DNA of 64,000 bases from Paraburkholderia bryophila. Its GTDB lineage: Bacteria > Pseudomonadota > Gammaproteobacteria > Burkholderiales > Burkholderiaceae. The position numbers and the translations under genes are program-made. Positions within the stretch are counted from its first letter, which is position 1; each line of letters begins with the position of its first letter. The DNA lies in the NCBI RefSeq assembly GCF_003269035.1, contig NZ_QLTK01000034.1:1-64000 (forward strand), read 5' to 3'. The notes beneath the pieces were generated by a model. It was not told where the DNA came from. It did no database searches and was given only the letters and a program-made list of their open reading frames with translations. Positions 48,144-57,230 of this stretch are shown piece by piece.

Positions 48144-48473
48144 TCAAACCAGCAACGCAGACCGCGCCTTGAGCCAGAGACCGAAGTTCCGCATCACCTC
48201 CACGACGGGCCTTAGACGTTCGCCGTCTTCGGTGAGTTGATACTCGACCTTCACCGGCACTTCAGCAAATACCGTACGCAGTACGAGACCGGCTTCTTCA
48301 AGCGCGCGCAGATCCAGAGTCAGCATGCGTTGCGAAATGCCCGGCACGTCTCTACGCAAATCGTTGAAGCGTTTCGGTCCGTCCAGAAGATACGAAACCA
48401 GCAACAAGCGCCAACGTCCGCCCAGCAGACGCATGGCTTCCTCGACCGAACATCCGGTTGCACTGCTCTTCAT
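48144..48473 (-). CDS. HxlR-family transcriptional regulator
   Basis: A 109-residue HxlR protein with the full domain: CSVEEAMRLLGGRWRLLLVSYL, FNDLRRDVPGISQRMLTLDLRALEEAGLV, and the wing VEYQLTEDGERL. The early Cys is retained. It diverges from the glutathione transferase gene across 141 bp and probably controls it. Confidence 0.9.
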   Translation of the reverse strand: MKSSATGCSVEEAMRLLGGRWRLLLVSYLLDGPKRFNDLRRDVPGISQRMLTLDLRALEEAGLVLRTVFAEVPVKVEYQLTEDGERLRPVVEVMRNFGLWLKARSALLV

Positions 48474-48485
48474 TCGCCTGTCCTT

Positions 48486-48506
48486 GGTAAGTATATTTTT
48501 TGTACC
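48486..48506. promoter_or_regulatory. Candidate HxlR operator upstream of the GST gene
   Basis: GGTA and TACC flank 13 AT-rich bases, giving a 21-base site of the GTA-N-TAC type often seen for HxlR/YodB-like regulators. It is 13 bp from the regulator's start. Short arms make this tentative. Confidence 0.4.
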
Positions 48507-48614
48507 TTCACCACACTATTCTGCCTTCTTTCTTTTTTATCCCGCTTGCCGGATATTAGCCGCGTTGCCGCGACAGCGCGCGGAACACGCCACCTATCTG
48601 GAAGAGAAAATTCG

Positions 48615-49250
48615 ATGAAGCTCTATCACGCACCCGGCAGTTGCTCGCAAGCGATTCATATCGTCATTCAGGAAACGGGACTCCACGCGGAAATGATCAG
48701 GGTCGATGCGCGCAAGCATCTGATCGAGGGCGGCGCCGACTATTACGACGTGAACGAACTGGGCTATGTGCCGCTTCTCCAGCTGGACGACGGCAGCTAC
48801 CTGCGGGAAGGGCCGGTGATTGCGCAATACCTGGCCGATCAACGCCCGGCATGCGGTTTGGCACCGAGCCACGGCACCATGGAGCGATACCGGCTTCTGG
48901 AGTGGCTCAACTTTCTGACGTCGGAAATCCACAAAGGCTTTATTCCGTTGCTCTACGCCGTTGCGGCGGGCAAGTATGTCGAGACCGCGAAACCCAAGCT
49001 CGAAAGCCGCTTTGCATGGCTCGACAAACAACTGTCGAACAAGCCGTTTCTGATGGGCGAAGTGTTCACGATCGCCGACGCCTATCTATTCGCGCTGACC
49101 GGCTGGGGCAAGGCCGCATGGATGAAATCGGTGTACAACGCGGACATCGATTTCACCCCGCTCGTGCATCTGCAAGCCTGGTACGAGCGCGTGCGGAATC
49201 GACCCGCTGTACAGCAGGTTTTACGCGACGAGGGTTTGTCGAACGAGTGA
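48615..49250 (+). CDS. Glutathione S-transferase (beta-class-like)
   Basis: A 211-residue GST. The thioredoxin-like N-domain starts KLYHAPGSCSQAIHIVIQE with Cys10 in the position of the beta-class catalytic Cys, and has VPLLQLDDGSYLREGPVIAQYLA for glutathione contact. The helical C-domain ends with FTIADAYLFALTGWGKA. It conjugates or reduces electrophiles with glutathione in the cytoplasm. The pairing with an HxlR regulator suggests induction by an electrophile. The start at 48615 has an AGAG site. Confidence 0.9.
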   Translation: MKLYHAPGSCSQAIHIVIQETGLHAEMIRVDARKHLIEGGADYYDVNELGYVPLLQLDDGSYLREGPVIAQYLADQRPACGLAPSHGTMERYRLLEWLNFLTSEIHKGFIPLLYAVAAGKYVETAKPKLESRFAWLDKQLSNKPFLMGEVFTIADAYLFALTGWGKAAWMKSVYNADIDFTPLVHLQAWYERVRNRPAVQQVLRDEGLSNE

Positions 49251-49399
49251 CGGAAGGCGTCGCCATCGAAGCGACGCTCCGCATGCGCCCTGTCGCGTTC
49301 TTCCTGACGAATTTGCCGATCATCGTGATGCAAGGTCCGCGCCTCGCCCTTCGACAACTAGCCATCCACTGGCTCGAAACATAGATCGAGGTCGATGAG

Positions 49400-49618
49400 T
49401 CAGTTGTGAACCGCCGCGCCTTCAAGGCTGGCGAGCACCTGACTCCCGTCGTTGCGTGCAGCGTCTTCACGCGGAAAAGTACGCTCACTGAACGCGATCA
49501 CTTTAAATCCGCTTCCCAGACCTCGCGGAATCGTGATGCCCCAATGCCAGCCACCAGCTTGTTCGAAGACATGCAGTACAGGGACGGTCGGAGTGGGTGA
49601 AGACTGAAGCGTCGTCAT
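49400..49618 (-). CDS. Small protein of unknown function
   Basis: A 72-residue product starting at ATG 49618 after a GGGAGA site. The sequence VPVLHVFEQAGGWHWGITIPRGLGSGFKVIAFSERTF has the look of a small beta-rich domain. A longer frame begins at 49744 but lacks a ribosome-binding site. No family name can be given. Confidence 0.55.
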   Translation of the reverse strand: MTTLQSSPTPTVPVLHVFEQAGGWHWGITIPRGLGSGFKVIAFSERTFPREDAARNDGSQVLASLEGAAVHN

Positions 49619-49831
49619 GGCGCATTCTCCCGTCGTTGCAAAACTGCGAGCGCACCAACGCGGACGCTCCTCGTTGAGTCTATAGGTTGTTTGCTGCATT
49701 GCAATAAAAAACTGTGGTAAAAATGTCAAATCTTGGGGTGTCACAATTTTGAAAAATACTGCCTGCCGATTTGGATGTGCGAGTATGGATTCACAGCTTC
49801 AGAACTTAAGATTGTGATCCACGGGGGCTCC

Positions 49832-50155
49832 ATGAGTAGTCATTCACTCATTTGGGCAGCGGTGCCGCACAACAGCGACGGCGTCGTCTTCCAGGTTCGT
49901 GTTGTCCACGGACTGCAACGTTTCTACGTATCGCGCCGCGTGCTCGAGCATGTGTTCGATCTCGAGCCGAAAGCCACGGACGCAAGACAACTCGAACTCT
50001 TCTACACATTCTTGAAGCGCATTCTGGCGCGAGCCGGCATCAAACGTTCAGTTGCCGGTTCGGACACGGTGGCGCTGCAGGCAACGGATTTCATCGTGCC
50101 GGGCAGAAGCGATAGCCACTCGACGCAGCGATCGATCCCGCGAACCACGATTTAA
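49832..50155 (+). CDS. Small conserved-looking protein, possibly DUF1488-like
   Basis: A 107-residue protein. The segment DGVVFQVRVVHGLQRFYVSRRVLEHVFDL followed by a helix (LELFYTFLKRILARAG) resembles small DUF1488-type proteins, but I am not certain. A GGGGG purine run precedes the ATG at 49832. No signal peptide or membrane segment is present. Confidence 0.5.
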   Translation: MSSHSLIWAAVPHNSDGVVFQVRVVHGLQRFYVSRRVLEHVFDLEPKATDARQLELFYTFLKRILARAGIKRSVAGSDTVALQATDFIVPGRSDSHSTQRSIPRTTI

Positions 50156-50186
50156 GCACCGCCACGGCAAGCGTCGAACGTTCAGC

Positions 50187-51299
50187 TTACGCGTGAACGT
50201 GCGCCGCGTGTGCTACATGTGTAGCGTGTACCGCCTGGCTGGTGGTCGGCCAACTCGTATGACGCGCCGCCCCTTCCCTTTCGCGTTGGAGTAAGGGCGC
50301 ATAACCGTGCAAATCGCGCGGGGCGATATCGAACGCGCGACGAAACGCGCGATTGAAACTCGATGCGCTGTTGAAGCCGAGTCCCGCCGCGATGTCCTGC
50401 ACTTCGAGATGGGGAAAGCGCACCAGTTCATCGGCCGCCATTCGCAGCCTGCGATTGGCGATATAAGTGGCCAGTCCGCCTTCATGCTCGAACAGGCGGT
50501 ACACGCTGGCACGCGACACATGCAGCGACGCCAATACGCGCTCCGCTGACAAATCCGGGTCGTGCAGATGCGCCTCGACATAGCGCCGCACCTGTCCGTA
50601 CACTGCGGCGCGCACCGCCGCGCGCGCGTTGCCGGATAGACCCGCCTGGCGGCTAAATGCTGCGGCCAGCAATTCGACCGCCGTGAGAAAGGAACGTCGC
50701 GCGTCTTCTTTGCTCAGGCCGACGATCTGCTGATTGAGCGCAATCAGATGCGCTATCAGCGTACGGGTGAGCGGTGTTGTCGCCTGGATCCGGCGACCAT
50801 GCAGCGACGCGGCGTCGGGGAAGGCGCTTTCGATCAGCGCGCGCGGCACGAAGAACAATAATATGCGGCCATGAAAGCTCCGCACGGCGCACGGCTGATC
50901 CATATCCAGCGCGAGAATGGTCGGCACGGAAGCGATGGGCGGTGCGTCGCGCCCTTGCCTGTTGCTCACGAATTCACCGGGCCTGCCTTCCAGAAATACG
51001 CTAAATGAAACGTCGCGGATATTCTCCGTCGACACGCGTCCCAGGGAGCGCACGGCCAGATTCGGGCCGGTGCGGAAGTGGAAAAAACTGAGGTCGTCGA
51101 TCGAGTAGCGGGACATCGCCGCGTCGAACGTTTCGTCGGCGTGCTTCGAGGCGGGCTGAATATCGTACACCGGGCTCATGCGTTCCTGCCACGCGAGGAA
51201 GCTATGACGGGCGTCGCCCTGCACGCTGAAATTGCTGTGCACGATTCCCGGCGCAAGCTGGGGCGGCTCGGCCGCTAACAGGAGGTGGCTCAATGGCAT
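50187..51299 (-). CDS. AraC-family transcriptional regulator
   Basis: A 370-residue protein from ATG 51299. Residues about 30-200 are an AraC-binding-like domain; the double helix-turn-helix follows (LSAERVLASLHVSRASVYRLF, then GFNSASSFNRAFRRAFDIAPRDL). It ends with an unusual His/Ala-rich tail (QAVHATHVAHAAHVHA) beyond the usual end of the domain. The target is not obvious; the gene is followed by small hypothetical genes and diverges from an exported protein. Confidence 0.87.
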   Translation of the reverse strand: MPLSHLLLAAEPPQLAPGIVHSNFSVQGDARHSFLAWQERMSPVYDIQPASKHADETFDAAMSRYSIDDLSFFHFRTGPNLAVRSLGRVSTENIRDVSFSVFLEGRPGEFVSNRQGRDAPPIASVPTILALDMDQPCAVRSFHGRILLFFVPRALIESAFPDAASLHGRRIQATTPLTRTLIAHLIALNQQIVGLSKEDARRSFLTAVELLAAAFSRQAGLSGNARAAVRAAVYGQVRRYVEAHLHDPDLSAERVLASLHVSRASVYRLFEHEGGLATYIANRRLRMAADELVRFPHLEVQDIAAGLGFNSASSFNRAFRRAFDIAPRDLHGYAPLLQREREGAARHTSWPTTSQAVHATHVAHAAHVHA

Positions 51300-51687
51300 A
51301 CAGGCGGGCGACGAATCGCGGGCTCGTTGGTGCGCACTGCTGGTTGGATCCAGTTGCGTTCCACCTGAGCGGGCGCGTTTGCCTGCCGGGTCGGAAGGCC
51401 ACCTCCGCGCACTTGGGAGATGGCCAGAAAGCATAGCGTGTCCGGGCTACCGACGCTATCGGGCGATGCGAGCCATGCGACGCGCGGAATCAGGGCATCG
51501 CCTCGCATGACGTTATTTGACCGCCGCCGCGCATAATTTTCACGCACGATGCTGCTAGACTGCCGCGGCGTTTCGGTGACGAAGATATGCGTATTCAGCG
51601 AGCCGGCCGGCAGACAATTCCTTTCGCATGGATTGTTCTGCTGGACGGGCTGCCTGATCAAATCAAAACACTGAGGGAGCTTCCGCC
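51300..51687. other. 388-bp divergent spacer
   Basis: This lies between the AraC start and the exported protein start. The AraC frame remains open upstream to 51434 but translates to Arg/Pro-rich sequence unlike the family. No strong dyad or promoter match was found. Confidence 0.45.
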
Positions 51688-52215
51688 ATGTCGTCTTTAA
51701 ACTATCACGAAGGCCGCAGTATCCGACGACGCATCCCGTCGTCGGCCAGTCTTTGTTTCGTGCTTGCCTTGCTCTCCACAAGTGCATTCGCCGACGACGC
51801 GCAGCAATGCGCCGCTAATGCGGGAACGCTGCTTGTCGGTCAGGTTGTATCGGCGCCCACCTTCAAACACGGCATGTTCCGCAAAGGCGTCGAGCTGTCC
51901 CACACGCATTTAACGCTGAAAGGCGACGCGGACGGCGCGGATTACGACGTCGCCATCGACAACGTCTTCGCCTCGGGTTATCAGCAGGATGCAGCCGTGG
52001 TGCCGCCGCCATTGAACACCATTGCGGTGGGCGACCGACTCGAACTATGCGGCCTTCCTTTTCAGGGAGGGATTCATTGGGTCCACACCAATTGCGGCGA
52101 CACGCCCACCTCGCAAGATCCGAATGGCTGGTTGAAAGAGATCGCCGCGGACGGCACCGTGGGTCCCAGTTTCGAAGACAGTCAGCAATACTGTTATCTG
52201 TGGCCGCATAACTAG
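51688..52215 (+). CDS. Exported protein of unknown function
   Basis: A 175-residue protein with a signal peptide of about 35 residues ending STSAFA. The mature protein has six Cys residues, including QQCAAN, LELCGLPF, HTNCGD and QYCYLWPHN, suggesting disulphides in the periplasm. A beta-rich middle (GTLLVGQVVSAPTF, ELSHTHLTLKGD) is seen. I do not recognise the family. A GAGGGAG site precedes the ATG. Confidence 0.7.
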   Translation: MSSLNYHEGRSIRRRIPSSASLCFVLALLSTSAFADDAQQCAANAGTLLVGQVVSAPTFKHGMFRKGVELSHTHLTLKGDADGADYDVAIDNVFASGYQQDAAVVPPPLNTIAVGDRLELCGLPFQGGIHWVHTNCGDTPTSQDPNGWLKEIAADGTVGPSFEDSQQYCYLWPHN

Positions 52216-52238
52216 AACGCGGCCACAGGGGCGGCAGG

Positions 52239-53540
52239 TCAGAGAGAGCGCTCGATGGCCTGCCGCAGCAACGCCAGCCCCAGGTCGATCTCTTCTTCAT
52301 GAACAGTCAACGGCGGCGCGATTCGAAACACGCCGCCCATCCCCGGCAATTGCACGATGTTCATGCTGAGGCCCAGGTTCATACACTCGCGGGTGATCTT
52401 CGCGCCGAGTCCATCCGCCGGCTCCTTCGTGCGACGGTCCTTGACGATTTCCATTCCCAGTAGCAATCCTCGACCGCGAATGTCGCCGATGCACTCGAAG
52501 CTTTCCATCAGATCCAGCAAGCCGCGTTTGAGTCGCTCACCCATCACGTTTGCACGTTCCACCAACCCATCGCGCTCGACGACATCCAGCACCCGCAAAC
52601 CGACAGCTGCGGGCAGCGGATCGGACACATGCGTCGTATAGAACAGGTACCCCAGTTCGTGAGCGCGCTCTTCGATCTGCGCGGAGGTCACGACGGCCGC
52701 GAGCGGCAGACCGGCGCCCAACGTCTTGGATAGCGTGAGAATGTCGGGCGTGACGCCGTCGCGCTGACAGGCGAACATCGTGCCCGTACGCCCCACTCCC
52801 GTTTGCGCTTCGTCGAGGATCAGCAGCATGCCGCGCTCCTCGCACTTGCGTTTCAACGCGGCCATGTAGCCTTCCGGCAATTCGATGATCCCGCCGGAGC
52901 TAAGAATCGGCTCCGCAATAAAGGCCGCGAGATTGCCGCTGGATTGACGATCGATAAGATCGAACGCGTAGTCCAATTCCGCGAGGTAATCGTATTCACC
53001 ATGTCGCTCGAAACGCGGCCGGTACGGAAACGGCGCGGGAATCGCGTAAGAGCCGACCGCTGCGGGACCGACGCCCTTACGACCCGCGCTGTAGGTTGCG
53101 GACGCGGCGTTCCCCGTCATGCCGTGCCACGATTGCGCGAAGCCGACAATTTCATATTTGCCGGTCACCAGTTTCGCCATGCGAATGGCGGCCTCGTTCG
53201 ACTCCGCGCCGGTGCTGAGCAACAGTGCACGGTCGAGTCCGGCGGGCGTGATGTCGGCGAGACGCGTGGCCAGATCGACCACTGGGCGAGACAGCATGCC
53301 GCTGAACAGGTGGTCGAGCTTGCCGGCATATTCGTTGATGACCGACACGATATCCGGATGACTGTGCCCAAGCACCGCGCTCATTTGCCCCGAGGTGAAG
53401 TCGAGAATCGCGCGGCCGTCGGCGTCATAAACAAAGCTGCCCTGAGCGCGCTCGATGATCAACGGCTCGAAGGTGCCGCCGTAGCGGATCAGGTGCTGCC
53501 TGGCGTTGCGCCAGAACGTTGCGTCGTCGTTGCGGGACAC
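52239..53540 (-). CDS. dgdA: 2,2-dialkylglycine decarboxylase (PLP)
   Basis: A 433-residue fold-type-I PLP enzyme that decarboxylates dialkylglycines such as 2-aminoisobutyrate and then transaminates pyruvate. The length equals that of the characterised Burkholderia enzyme, and its active-site residues fall at the same numbers: Gln52 in TSGQM, Trp138 in SWHG, Ser215 in PILSS and the PLP Lys272 in TLSK. It diverges from dgdR by 78 bp, as in the known locus. Confidence 0.96.
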   Translation of the reverse strand: MSRNDDATFWRNARQHLIRYGGTFEPLIIERAQGSFVYDADGRAILDFTSGQMSAVLGHSHPDIVSVINEYAGKLDHLFSGMLSRPVVDLATRLADITPAGLDRALLLSTGAESNEAAIRMAKLVTGKYEIVGFAQSWHGMTGNAASATYSAGRKGVGPAAVGSYAIPAPFPYRPRFERHGEYDYLAELDYAFDLIDRQSSGNLAAFIAEPILSSGGIIELPEGYMAALKRKCEERGMLLILDEAQTGVGRTGTMFACQRDGVTPDILTLSKTLGAGLPLAAVVTSAQIEERAHELGYLFYTTHVSDPLPAAVGLRVLDVVERDGLVERANVMGERLKRGLLDLMESFECIGDIRGRGLLLGMEIVKDRRTKEPADGLGAKITRECMNLGLSMNIVQLPGMGGVFRIAPPLTVHEEEIDLGLALLRQAIERSL

Positions 53541-53618
53541 GGTGCTTCTCCTTGCGCGTTAGCGGGAATAGCTTGCAGTCTAGAGGGCTCTCTGGTTTCA
53601 TAGAAACGAATAGTTCTA

Positions 53619-54503
53619 ATGGAAGCTAGAAGCGAGTCTAATATCTTGAGTCTTTCACTTGAAATCGATTTGCTGCGCTCGTTTGTGGTGATTGCCGAAG
53701 TGCGGGCGCTGAGTCGTGCGGCCAACCGGATCGGCCGGACCCAGTCGGCACTGAGTCAGCAGATGAAGCGCCTCGAAGAAATCGTCGATCAGCCGCTGTT
53801 CCAGCGCACGGGTCGCGGGGTCGTGCTGACGAATCCAGGTGAACGGTTGCTGGCCCACGCTCAGCGCATTCTGCGGCTGCACGATGAGGCCATGGCGGAT
53901 CTTTCTGGAAAGGGCTTGTCTGGGACGATCCGGTTTGGGTGTCCGGACGACTATGCGGCCGTTTTTTTGCCGCCATTGTTGCGGCAGTTTTCCAGTCAGC
54001 ATCCGCAGGCGTTGGTGGAAGTTATTTGCGCGCCGACGCCACGCTTGCTCGAACAACTGGAGATGCATGCGCTGGATCTGGCGATGATCTCACTACCGGA
54101 CGACACGACCAATGCGAACATCATTCGCCGCGAGCCGCTAGTTTGGGTCGGCAGTGCGGGAATGGACTCCGCGCACTTCGATCCGCTGCCATTGGCGCTT
54201 TCGGATCCGGATACGCTCGATCACGTGGCGGCATGCGAGGCGCTGCGGCGTGTGGGGCGGCGTTATCGCATTGCCTATGCGAGTAGCAGTCTCGCCGGAC
54301 TCACGGCTTTGGTACGCTCAGGGCAGGCTTTCGCGGTGATTACGCAGACGGCGGTTGCTTCGGATCTCTGCATCATCAGCGACGATCCGCAGTTGCCTGC
54401 TTTGCCGGCTATCGGCATTACGCTGAAGTTCGAGCGGGATCGGCCCTCGCATTTGAGTACCGCGTTTGCGGAGCATATTCGCGCGACGTTGCCGTTGCTT
54501 TGA
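53619..54503 (+). CDS. dgdR: LysR-family regulator DgdR
   Basis: A 294-residue LysR protein: DNA-binding domain in the first 80 residues (DLLRSFVVIAEVRALSRAANRIGRTQSALSQQM), effector domain after. Being divergent from dgdA matches the described dgdR, which represses dgdA in the absence of substrate. The start may be ATG 53619 or a later codon before IDLLRSF. The spacer contains TTCATAGAA near 53597, a possible LysR half-site. Confidence 0.9.
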   Translation: MEARSESNILSLSLEIDLLRSFVVIAEVRALSRAANRIGRTQSALSQQMKRLEEIVDQPLFQRTGRGVVLTNPGERLLAHAQRILRLHDEAMADLSGKGLSGTIRFGCPDDYAAVFLPPLLRQFSSQHPQALVEVICAPTPRLLEQLEMHALDLAMISLPDDTTNANIIRREPLVWVGSAGMDSAHFDPLPLALSDPDTLDHVAACEALRRVGRRYRIAYASSSLAGLTALVRSGQAFAVITQTAVASDLCIISDDPQLPALPAIGITLKFERDRPSHLSTAFAEHIRATLPLL

Positions 54504-54525
54504 ACTGGGCGTTGCGCAAGACAAC

Positions 54526-54542
54526 GACGCTCCTTGAGCGTC
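54526..54542 (+). terminator. Short hairpin after dgdR
   Basis: GACGCTC and GAGCGTC pair around CTT, 22 bp beyond the dgdR stop codon. There is no T tract. It may be a weak terminator. Confidence 0.35.
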
Positions 54543-54669
54543 AAAGCGCTGCGCGCACCTCGGCCGATTACGGTCTACGTGCTCTGCGCAAACATATTGC
54601 CGACCAAGGTCCGCGCCAGCATTTCACCTGCCAAGGCGATGCCTAAAGAAGTCGTCAATTTTTCTTGAG

Positions 54670-54701
54670 TGTAACGAGTGTTTCATGTAACGTTCGTTTC
54701 A
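54670..54701. promoter_or_regulatory. Tandem 16-bp repeats at the TetR gene start
   Basis: TGTAACGAGTGTTTCA is followed directly by TGTAACGTTCGTTTCA, ending on the A of the start codon. Thirteen of 16 positions agree. Placed between promoter and gene, they are probable autoregulatory binding sites; the AACGA and TCGTT pieces also give an imperfect dyad. Confidence 0.6.
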
Positions 54702-55252
54702 TGAACAGAAAAGACATGCTTCGCGACAAGGCGCTGGCCTATTTCCTTGAACATGGCATCGCCGATCTTTCGCTACGGCCGTTGGCCGAGCAGATCGGAA
54801 CCAGCGCACGGCTCCTGATCTTTCATTTTGGTTCCAAAGACGGTCTCATTGCCGAAGTCATGAGCGAAGTGCGGCAGCGTGCGCAACAGTCTTTTAGCGC
54901 TTTGATGCGCGACGCAGGCGGGCAAGGCGGCTTGAAGATTTTCTGGCAGTGGTCCACACATCCGGACAACGTCCCTTACGTGCGCCTGCTGTACGAAGTG
55001 CAGGTTCTGGCCATGCAGAATCCAGCCGTCTACGCACCTTTCATGGATGACAACAGTTCGAACTGGTTGAGCTTTGTCGAAAGCACGCTACCGCCGTCGC
55101 CGCAGCGGCGTGCCACGGCCACGCTGTATGTCGCCGTGATCGATGGCTTGATGCTTGAATTCCTGAGCACCGGCGACCTGAGTCGCACCAGTGCAGCGCT
55201 GGAGGTGTTCGGTTCAATGTCAGGCAATGCCCATCGCAAATCAAAACCCTGA
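54701..55252 (+). CDS. TetR-family transcriptional regulator
   Basis: A 183-residue TetR protein: helix-turn-helix around residues 20-45 (SLRPLAEQIGTSARLLIFHF) and a helical ligand domain. ATG 54701 is preferred because the N-terminus then has the usual length. It is followed 36 bp later by the CPBP protease gene on the same strand, so they likely form an operon with self-regulation through the tandem repeats upstream. Confidence 0.88.
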   Translation: MNRKDMLRDKALAYFLEHGIADLSLRPLAEQIGTSARLLIFHFGSKDGLIAEVMSEVRQRAQQSFSALMRDAGGQGGLKIFWQWSTHPDNVPYVRLLYEVQVLAMQNPAVYAPFMDDNSSNWLSFVESTLPPSPQRRATATLYVAVIDGLMLEFLSTGDLSRTSAALEVFGSMSGNAHRKSKP

Positions 55253-55288
55253 CTTGCCCAACCCCAACGCTACGAAGAGAGTGATCTC

Positions 55289-56029
55289 ATGAAGAATCTT
55301 GCGAGCCCGGATCTGGATACCGCGAATCAGGCGGACGCCCCACGCGCTCTATTGGCATCACAAAGACACACGCTTCATTTCATGGTTGTCTGCCTGTTCC
55401 TGACCGCGATCAGCGCTCTTAACGGCATGCACAACTCGACAACCGACTCGCCCTCTACGCCGACGCAGTTGAACCTGTTTTATGCGTTCGTGATTGGCAT
55501 GGAGTGGCTGTGGGTTCGTTTCGTTTACAAAGGCATGCGCAAGTATCGGCGGTCTATTGTCGAGTTCTTCGGCCGCCATACGTTGACGTTCAAAGAGTTC
55601 GGAAAAGACGTCGCGTACGCGACCTTGGTCTTCGCTATCGACTATTTCTGCAATGCGGGCCTAGTCGGCTTGCTGCAACATGGGGCGCAACCCGCCAATG
55701 CGGTACTGCCGGCAGTGCCGGTCGGCCTGCTCGCCGTCACGTTGTGGGTATGCCTTTCACTGAGCGCCGGTGTGTGCGAAGAAATCGTGTTTCGCGGATA
55801 TCTGCAACGTCAACTTACCGCCATCACCGGTAGGCTGGGTATCGCCATCCTGGGCCAGGCGATTCTGTTCGGGATCGGGCACGGATATGAAGGCATCGTT
55901 TCGGTTCTCAGCATCGTGCTCAATGGCCTTGTCTTGGGAATACTCGCGGCTTGGCGCGGCAATATCCGCGCGGGGATTCTGATGCATGTAGCGTGGGATA
56001 TTTTGGCGGGTTTTGGGATCGTGTCGTAA
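55289..56029 (+). CDS. CPBP-family intramembrane metalloprotease
   Basis: A 246-residue membrane protein with about seven hydrophobic segments. The CPBP/Abi motifs are complete: E164-E165-x3-R169 in EEIVFRG, His198 in GIGHGYEG and His233 in MHVAWD. This is the Rce1-like glutamate intramembrane protease family, which includes prenyl-protein proteases and bacteriocin-immunity proteins. A GAAGAGAG site precedes the ATG. The substrate is unknown; the upstream TetR gene suggests inducible expression. Confidence 0.9.
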   Translation: MKNLASPDLDTANQADAPRALLASQRHTLHFMVVCLFLTAISALNGMHNSTTDSPSTPTQLNLFYAFVIGMEWLWVRFVYKGMRKYRRSIVEFFGRHTLTFKEFGKDVAYATLVFAIDYFCNAGLVGLLQHGAQPANAVLPAVPVGLLAVTLWVCLSLSAGVCEEIVFRGYLQRQLTAITGRLGIAILGQAILFGIGHGYEGIVSVLSIVLNGLVLGILAAWRGNIRAGILMHVAWDILAGFGIVS

Positions 56030-56147
56030 CGGCGAGGTGCCCTATCGCTTCACGCGTAAAACACCGCAGCATTCTGGAATTCGTTGACCCGGCCCCAAGG
56101 GCCACCCTCATGCTTACCGCAACTGTTCAACAGAATGAGGTGACTGA

Positions 56148-57221
56148 ATGAGCCCTTCCGCCCCGTTTTTGAATGCATCAGAAGCCGCCAGTCAGCTTGG
56201 TGTGTCGATCAAGGCGTTGCGGTTATATGAGCAACAAGGATTGGTCACGCCGGGTCGCACGGCAGCCGGATATCGGGTGTACGGTCCCAAACAAATGGAT
56301 CGAGCGGGCGAAATTGTGGCGCTGCGTGCGCTAGGCCTCAGTCTTGCCCAGGTCGCGCGAGTGCTGGACGGCGATTCTCGAAGTCTGGCGACGGCGTTAG
56401 CGACGCATGAAAGCGCACTGAATGAGGAACTTCAGGATCTTGTTCAGAAGCTGGACAGAATCCGGTGCGTCCGCGCCGATCTCGCGCGCGGTCAGATGCC
56501 GGTTGATGGGGAACTGACGCGACTCGTCGATCGAGCGAGGATGAGCGTGGAATTCGCGCTTCCGTGGCCTTGGGGCGGCGAACGTTTCGAGCTACGCGAC
56601 ATTCGCCCGCTTAACTACATCATCGGTTCCCTGGGCAGCGGTAAGACCCGGCTGGCGCTTCGTCTCGCGGAAACTTTGCCAGGTGCGGTATTCCTTGGAT
56701 TGGATCGGCGGCGGAATAACGGCGTCGCGGCGCTCGACCTGCTAAACGGCGATGCTTCTTTAAAGTCGCGCGTCGATCAGGCCATGGACTGGCTGATCGA
56801 TGAGGGCGCAACTGAATCGCGCGCTTTGACAACCTTGCTCGCGGAGCTGGAAGCAGACGGCCCCGCTGCACTGGTCGTCGATATGATCGAACAGGACCTC
56901 GACGCGGCCACACAGGAAGCGTTGATCACGTTTCTTCGCCTCCGTGCGAGTGCCGGCATGCGTCCTCTCTTCCTGATGACCCGCTCGTCGGCAATTCTGG
57001 ATCTGGCAGCGGTCGGGCCGGACGACGCCATCATTCTTTGTCCCGCGAATCACAGTGCGCCGGTTCGCGTGGCACCGTATCCCGGCGCGCCGGGGTATGA
57101 GGCGGTTGCGACTTGCCTGGCAACGCCTGAAGTGCGGGCGCGGATTGCGCGGCGGCCTGAAGCAACTGCCGGCGAGGCTACAATCTGCAAACCCCAGGCC
57201 CGCGCTCTACGAGACCCATAA
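56148..57221 (+). CDS. MerR-family regulator fused to a P-loop ATPase domain
   Basis: A 357-residue protein. Residues 8-75 are a MerR winged helix (LNASEAASQLGVSIKALRLYEQQGLV, then YRVYGPKQMDRAGEIVALRALGLSL), followed by a helix to about 115. Residues 145-340 are a nucleotide-binding domain with Walker A GSLGSGKT at 160-167 and a likely Walker B ALVVDMIEQDLD near 240-252. The usual MerR effector region is thus replaced by an ATPase of AAA/ABC-like type. It may couple transcription to ATP binding; targets are unknown. It ends 9 bp before the DUF523 gene, suggesting an operon. Confidence 0.86.
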   Translation: MSPSAPFLNASEAASQLGVSIKALRLYEQQGLVTPGRTAAGYRVYGPKQMDRAGEIVALRALGLSLAQVARVLDGDSRSLATALATHESALNEELQDLVQKLDRIRCVRADLARGQMPVDGELTRLVDRARMSVEFALPWPWGGERFELRDIRPLNYIIGSLGSGKTRLALRLAETLPGAVFLGLDRRRNNGVAALDLLNGDASLKSRVDQAMDWLIDEGATESRALTTLLAELEADGPAALVVDMIEQDLDAATQEALITFLRLRASAGMRPLFLMTRSSAILDLAAVGPDDAIILCPANHSAPVRVAPYPGAPGYEAVATCLATPEVRARIARRPEATAGEATICKPQARALRDP

Positions 57222-57230
57222 CCACCGCGT

